Below are positions 59,621 through 64,000 of a stretch of DNA of 64,000 nt, piece by piece. The translations under genes were made by a program, and so were the position numbers. The stretch spans positions 62,001-126,000 of the forward strand of contig NZ_JAAVTK010000008.1 in assembly GCF_012275535.1 (NCBI RefSeq), written 5' to 3'. Each line of letters opens with the position of its first letter. The first letter of the stretch is position 1. This stretch comes from Hymenobacter artigasi (GTDB lineage: Bacteria; Bacteroidota; Bacteroidia; Cytophagales; Hymenobacteraceae). Below the pieces are notes generated by a model. It was not told the origin of the DNA and did not search any database. It saw only the letters and a program-made list of their open reading frames with translations.

Positions 59621-62600
59621 ATGCAAAAACCTTTACGTTACGGACTGCCGGGCCAACCGGCAGAAAAATTTCCAAAAGCGGCCCGTTGGGGCCGGGTGCT
59701 GGCGGTGCTGGCCCTGCTGCTAATCGGTGGCGGTACCAGCGCGTGGGCGCAGGCCACCAGAACCCTGCCGGGCAGCTACGTCAGCTTTTCAGATGCCATC
59801 ACCGACATCAATGCCAACTTCCCCAACGGGGGCGTGACGGTGAGCGTGGCGGCCGACTACTCCGAAGCCCCCACTACTGCGCTGCCCGCCCTTACGGCAC
59901 AAGGCACAGGCGGCGTGGCCGGGCAGATTGTCTTTCGCAAGTCGGGTACGGGCCTCAACCCAAAAATTACGGCTTCGTGGACGGGCACTACCACTACGGT
60001 AGACGCCATCATCACTCTGTCGGGGGCCGACTACGTGACGTTCGACGGCATTGACCTGGCCGACCTCACGAGCCACGTTACCCAGACCACGGCCATGGAG
60101 GCGGGCTTCGCGCTGTTCCGGCCCACCGCCACCAACGGCAGCCAGAACAACACGATTCAGAATTGCGTTGTAACCATGAACCGCTCGAACCTGACCACCT
60201 CGGCCACGACGGGCGTACCGTACGGCATTTACGGAGCCAGCACCGATGCCACGGGCACAGCTGTGGCCACGACCAGTGCGGCGGGTACCAATTCGAACAA
60301 TAAGTTCTATGCCAACTCCATCCAGAATACCCAGATGGGTATTTACCTGCTGGGCTTTGCTGATGCGACCTCGCCTTATGCCCTGCTCGACCAGGGCAAT
60401 GATGTGGGCGGTACAGCGGTGGCCACCGGCAATACCATCCAGAATTTTGGCGGAATAGCGGCGGTAACGGCCTACGGCATCCGCATGGGCAACCAAAATG
60501 GGGGCAATTCCGGCTATAATGCTGTGAGCAACGCGGCTAACGGTGGAGTAGTCAGCCCCAGCACCTTCTACGGCATCCAGTTTACGGGCGGTGCTAACGG
60601 CAGCTGCACGGCCAGCAACAATACCATTACCATCAGCCAGGGGCTGAATAATAGCCAGGTGGTAGCCATACAAACGGTATTGGCTGGCACCGGAACTACC
60701 ACGGTCAACACCAACACGGTAAATTTTAGCTTGACTGCTACCGGAGGCGTGGCCAATACCAGTGCGCGCTTTCTGCTTATTAACGGCGGGGCAACGGGCA
60801 CGCTCAACATGAATGGCAACACCGTGAACTGCTCGCTCAGCATTGCCGCCGCCAGCACCAACGTGTCGGGGGGGGCTTATGGGGTAAACAACCAGGGCGC
60901 AGTGACCGGCAACGTGTCGATGAGCAATAACACGGTTACGTATACCCTTAATAACTCCAGCAGCAGCACTTTGTCGTCGGTGTGCGGGGCGGTGTTCAAT
61001 CAAACGGCCATTGCGGGTAACCTGACCATGACCGGTAACACGGTAAGCATTACCAGTAGCAATACCAGTACGGGGACTATTTCCAGTGCGCTGTACGGAG
61101 CCTACAATTCGGCCGCTATAGGCGGCACGGCCACACTAAACACCAATGTCTTCACGCACGCGGGTACCAATACTAGTACGGGTACTTTCTCTTCGGTGGT
61201 AAACGCGGTCTACAATTCGGGTACGGTAACGGGCCTGCTCACCTTCAGCGGCAACACCTATCTGAACAGCACAACGGCTACTACCGGCACGATTTACCTG
61301 GTTTATGCCAACTCATCAACCAATAACCTGCTGGTACAGAACAACACCCTCAATAGCCTGAACAAGACGGGGGCCGGTGGCACCGTGTACGGGTACTATA
61401 ATAACGGGGGCGGTGCCGGTACTGCGACGATGGATGGCAATGCCATTACCAACATCACCCTGACGGGCGCAACTGCATTCAACGGGTTGTACAGTAGCTC
61501 TGCTTCCACGCAGGCACTTGTGGCCACCAACAATACGATGACGGGCATTACGGCGGGTACTTCGGCCAGTCTCGGCATTAGTTTTACCAGTACCTCCTTC
61601 ACTGGTGCCGTCACGGCTACTGGCAACACCATTGCCTTCATTACGGCCGGGGCCGCGCTGACGGGCATTGGGGTGGCCTCGCAGGCGGGTACGGCCACAA
61701 TTAGCAACAACACCCTCAACCTGACTAGCACGGCCGGGGCCTGCATCGGCATCAATGCCACGTCGATAGTAGCCCAGACCATCAATGGCAACACCATTAC
61801 CGGTATTAGCGGCGCTGCTGCTGTGACGGGCATTGTGGCGGGCGGCACCAGTACCCAGACGGTGGCCCAGAACATTATCGGGGGGCTGCGGGGAACAACC
61901 AGCGTGCTGGTGGGCCTGTCAGTATCGGCGGGCACCACCAACACTGTAACGGGCAATAAGCTCTATGACTTTGCCCTGACGGGGGCTAGCACGGTAACGG
62001 GCCTGGCCGTGAGCAGCGGCACCACCACGCTGGCCAACAACCTTGTGGGCGACCTGCGCGCCCCGGTCGCTACCAGCGCCACCGGCGTGACCGGCCTGCA
62101 GGTATCGGGCGGCACCACCGTGAACGTGTATTACAACACGATATACCTGGCGGCTGCGGGCGCGGCTACGTTCGGTTCGTCGGGCATTTACCTGTCGAGC
62201 ACCACACCGACGGTTTTGCTCATCAATAACATTGTGGACAACAAATCCACCCCCGGCGCGACCAGCGGCCTGACGGTGGCCCTGCGCCGCTCGGCAACGG
62301 CCGTCACCGGCTACGCCAGCACCTCCAACTACAACCTGTACTACGCCGGTGCGCCGGCCGCCAACCGGCTGCTGTACTACGATGGCACCAACTCGTACCA
62401 GACGCTGGCCGCCTGGCAGGCCGGCACCGGCATTGCGCCCCGCGAAGCCGCTTCCAAGACGGAGGATGTAACCTTTGCCAGCACTACGGGCAGCGATGCC
62501 ACTTTCCTGCACATCAACCCCAGCGTAGCGACGCAGGTAGAAAGCGGGGGCGTGGCCATCAGCGGCATCACCACTGATTTCGACGGCGACACGCGCAACG

Positions 62601-64000
62601 CGACTACGCCCGATATCGGGGCCGACGAGGGCAGCTTCACGCCCAACGACCAGACACCGCCCACCATTGCCTACACGGCGCTGGGCAACACCGGCAGCAC
62701 AGCCAGCCGCACCCTGACGGCCACCATTGCCGATGCCAGCGGTGTGGCCACGGGCGCGGGGGCTCCGCGCATTTACTACCGGCTGAGCACGGACCCCACA
62801 TACTTCGGCGCGGTAGCTACCGCGGTGGCGGGCAGCAGCTATACGTTCACCATTGACTACGCCAACATCGGTGGCGCGCCAGCCGGAGGCACTACTATTC
62901 AGTACTACGTGGCTGCCCAGGATGCCAGCGTCAACAGCAACGTGGCCAGCAGCCCTACGGGCGGCGCGGGCATCAGCCCGCCCGGCGGCACTGCCCCCGC
63001 GGCGCCCGCCTCGTACCAGATTCTGGCCCAGCTGGCCGGCGACTACTACGTGCTGGGCACGGCCGGGGCCGGTACTTCGCCGGGCGGGGCCACCCGCGAA
63101 TACGCGACCCTGACGGCGGCCGTGGCCGACTACAACAGCAAGGGCCTGGGCGGCGCGGTGCGCTTCCTGCTGTTCAGCAACACGCAGAGCCCCGAGACGT
63201 ATCCGATTTCGATTAATGCAAACGCCGACGCCAGCGCTACCAATACGCTGACCATTAAGCCCAGCGCAGGTGTGACGACCACGCTGAGCGGCAGCAGCAC
63301 GGCCGAGCTTATTTTGCTCAATGGAGCCGACTACGTGACCATCGACGGCTCCAACGCCGCCGCCGGCACCAGCCGCGACCTGACCCTGACCAACACCAGC
63401 ACGGGCACCAGCAGCGCCATTATTTGGGGCCAGACGACGGGCGCGGCCGACGCGGCCACCAACAACGTGGTGAAAAACCTGATGCTGACCGGCAGCGGCA
63501 AAACGGCCACGCTGTTTGGCGTGGGCTTTGGCGGCACGGCCGTGAGCACCAGCAGCCTGGGCACAGCCAACGTGAACAACACGGTGCAGAACAACTCGGT
63601 GGGCCTGGTGCAGTACGGCATCTACTCGCAGGGAGCCAGCCTCGCCAACAAGAACACGGGCACCGTTATCACCCAGAACCTGCTCGGGACCAGCGCCGGG
63701 GCTCTGGTGGGCTACGGCGGCATTGTGGTGGGCTTTGAAGATGGCATCAACATCTCACTCAATACGATAGACAACATCACCAGCGCCGGCTCGCCCGACG
63801 TGGTGGGCATCAACGCCGGCTTCGGCGCGAACGGTATCAACGCCGGTACGTTCACGGGCAACGAGGTGACCAATGCCACCATCGTCCGCAACCGGGTGGG
63901 CGTGGTGAAGAACACCGGCACCTATTCGGCTGCAGGCATTGCCCTGGCCTCGGCCGCGACGGGCACCTCCACCATTGCCAACAACTTTGTGAGCGGCGTG
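59621..64000 (+). CDS. Giant secreted beta-helix surface protein (partial, runs off the right edge)
   Basis: Open without a stop from the ATG at 59621 to the last base: 1460 codons, 3' end missing. A long signal peptide (about 1-45) has a basic N-terminal extension, a core LAVLALLLIGGG and a cut after AWAQA. Residues ~50-200 have a SGADYVTFDGIDL motif. From about residue 320 to 850 at least 15 short repeats occur, each centred on (N/G)N-T-(I/V/L), for example SNNTITISQG, NGNTVNCSL, TGNTIAFIT, SNNTLNLTS and NGNTITGIS. This asparagine ladder is typical of right-handed parallel beta-helices. A later region (about 1010-1110) looks like an Ig-type surface domain (IYYRLSTDPTYFGAV, TTIQYYVAAQD). A second block with NGADYVTIDGS begins near 1230. 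It is probably T9SS-exported; the sorting domain would lie beyond the window. Confidence 0.88.
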   Translation, partial: MQKPLRYGLPGQPAEKFPKAARWGRVLAVLALLLIGGGTSAWAQATRTLPGSYVSFSDAITDINANFPNGGVTVSVAADYSEAPTTALPALTAQGTGGVAGQIVFRKSGTGLNPKITASWTGTTTTVDAIITLSGADYVTFDGIDLADLTSHVTQTTAMEAGFALFRPTATNGSQNNTIQNCVVTMNRSNLTTSATTGVPYGIYGASTDATGTAVATTSAAGTNSNNKFYANSIQNTQMGIYLLGFADATSPYALLDQGNDVGGTAVATGNTIQNFGGIAAVTAYGIRMGNQNGGNSGYNAVSNAANGGVVSPSTFYGIQFTGGANGSCTASNNTITISQGLNNSQVVAIQTVLAGTGTTTVNTNTVNFSLTATGGVANTSARFLLINGGATGTLNMNGNTVNCSLSIAAASTNVSGGAYGVNNQGAVTGNVSMSNNTVTYTLNNSSSSTLSSVCGAVFNQTAIAGNLTMTGNTVSITSSNTSTGTISSALYGAYNSAAIGGTATLNTNVFTHAGTNTSTGTFSSVVNAVYNSGTVTGLLTFSGNTYLNSTTATTGTIYLVYANSSTNNLLVQNNTLNSLNKTGAGGTVYGYYNNGGGAGTATMDGNAITNITLTGATAFNGLYSSSASTQALVATNNTMTGITAGTSASLGISFTSTSFTGAVTATGNTIAFITAGAALTGIGVASQAGTATISNNTLNLTSTAGACIGINATSIVAQTINGNTITGISGAAAVTGIVAGGTSTQTVAQNIIGGLRGTTSVLVGLSVSAGTTNTVTGNKLYDFALTGASTVTGLAVSSGTTTLANNLVGDLRAPVATSATGVTGLQVSGGTTVNVYYNTIYLAAAGAATFGSSGIYLSSTTPTVLLINNIVDNKSTPGATSGLTVALRRSATAVTGYASTSNYNLYYAGAPAANRLLYYDGTNSYQTLAAWQAGTGIAPREAASKTEDVTFASTTGSDATFLHINPSVATQVESGGVAISGITTDFDGDTRNATTPDIGADEGSFTPNDQTPPTIAYTALGNTGSTASRTLTATIADASGVATGAGAPRIYYRLSTDPTYFGAVATAVAGSSYTFTIDYANIGGAPAGGTTIQYYVAAQDASVNSNVASSPTGGAGISPPGGTAPAAPASYQILAQLAGDYYVLGTAGAGTSPGGATREYATLTAAVADYNSKGLGGAVRFLLFSNTQSPETYPISINANADASATNTLTIKPSAGVTTTLSGSSTAELILLNGADYVTIDGSNAAAGTSRDLTLTNTSTGTSSAIIWGQTTGAADAATNNVVKNLMLTGSGKTATLFGVGFGGTAVSTSSLGTANVNNTVQNNSVGLVQYGIYSQGASLANKNTGTVITQNLLGTSAGALVGYGGIVVGFEDGINISLNTIDNITSAGSPDVVGINAGFGANGINAGTFTGNEVTNATIVRNRVGVVKNTGTYSAAGIALASAATGTSTIANNFVSGV

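Noticed and set aside
59789..61003. 404-codon reverse frame near the right edge
   Set aside because: Opposite the open frame starting at 59621, which has a signal peptide and regular beta-helix repeats.

Overview
The window looks like a chromosomal segment of a GC-rich, Hymenobacter-like member of the Bacteroidetes (Cytophagales). The signs are several secreted proteins with type IX secretion (T9SS) C-terminal domains of both the type A and the gliding-associated type B kinds, a three-subunit succinate dehydrogenase with one cytochrome b subunit, TAnnTTTG-type -7 promoter boxes, no obvious Shine-Dalgarno sequences, and protein families typical of that phylum. The assignment rests on reading alone. 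No rRNA, tRNA, CRISPR array, prophage or classical insertion sequence was found.

Layout. 1-7.6 kb: mutS2, a secreted phospholipase-D-like T9SS protein with a shortened paralogue behind it, and murB. 7.7-14.6 kb: kptA, a lipoprotein, a sugar permease, a THUMP-type RNA methyltransferase, and a DUF559 nuclease-like module that is bracketed by palindromic repeats and read in frame into recQ. 14.9-23.5 kb: a LexA-like HTH/S24 regulator, pirin, an outer-membrane protein, a fasciclin lipoprotein, an alpha/beta-hydrolase-fold protein with an altered nucleophile elbow, an MtfA-SEC-C peptidase, a beta-rich envelope protein and a small tyrosine phosphatase. 23.6-32 kb: a DbpA-like helicase, a YihY-type membrane protein, DUF2062 and DUF2254 membrane proteins, an FMN reductase, a carboxypeptidase-regulatory-domain protein, an MFS exporter and an aldo/keto reductase. 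32.2-35.9 kb: the sdhC-sdhA-sdhB operon, reverse strand. 36.2-42.4 kb: two tandem, recently homogenised ~1000-residue type B T9SS proteins. 42.5-55.6 kb: fabD, a membrane protein, folK with a hydrolase, a polyprenyl synthase, a zinc-ribbon protein, cytochrome P450, two universal stress proteins, a TlpA-like lipoprotein and aconitase. 55.7-64 kb: an AT-richer DUF3885 gene, a REP-associated transposase (RAYT) with its own REP units, EcsC, a small membrane protein, a glycosyltransferase, and the first 1460 codons of a giant beta-helix surface protein that runs off the right edge.

The most unusual property is the intergenic DNA. Most gaps longer than about 90 bases carry a long, nearly perfect inverted repeat, and these belong to several unrelated sequence families: GTCATnCnGAGC-headed elements, GTAGCGC-headed elements, the CCCTCTTTTTTGGAGAGGG element and others. 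One family brackets the DUF559 module and forms the linker that fuses it to RecQ. Another (TTTCGGAGT..ACTCCGAAA) brackets the RAYT gene. These two gene-plus-palindrome units are the best candidates for a little-described system.

A second pattern is that at least six genes have a TACCTTTG/TACCTTCG-like -7 box ending only 5-6 bases before the start codon, which predicts leaderless transcripts. This was used to choose several starts.
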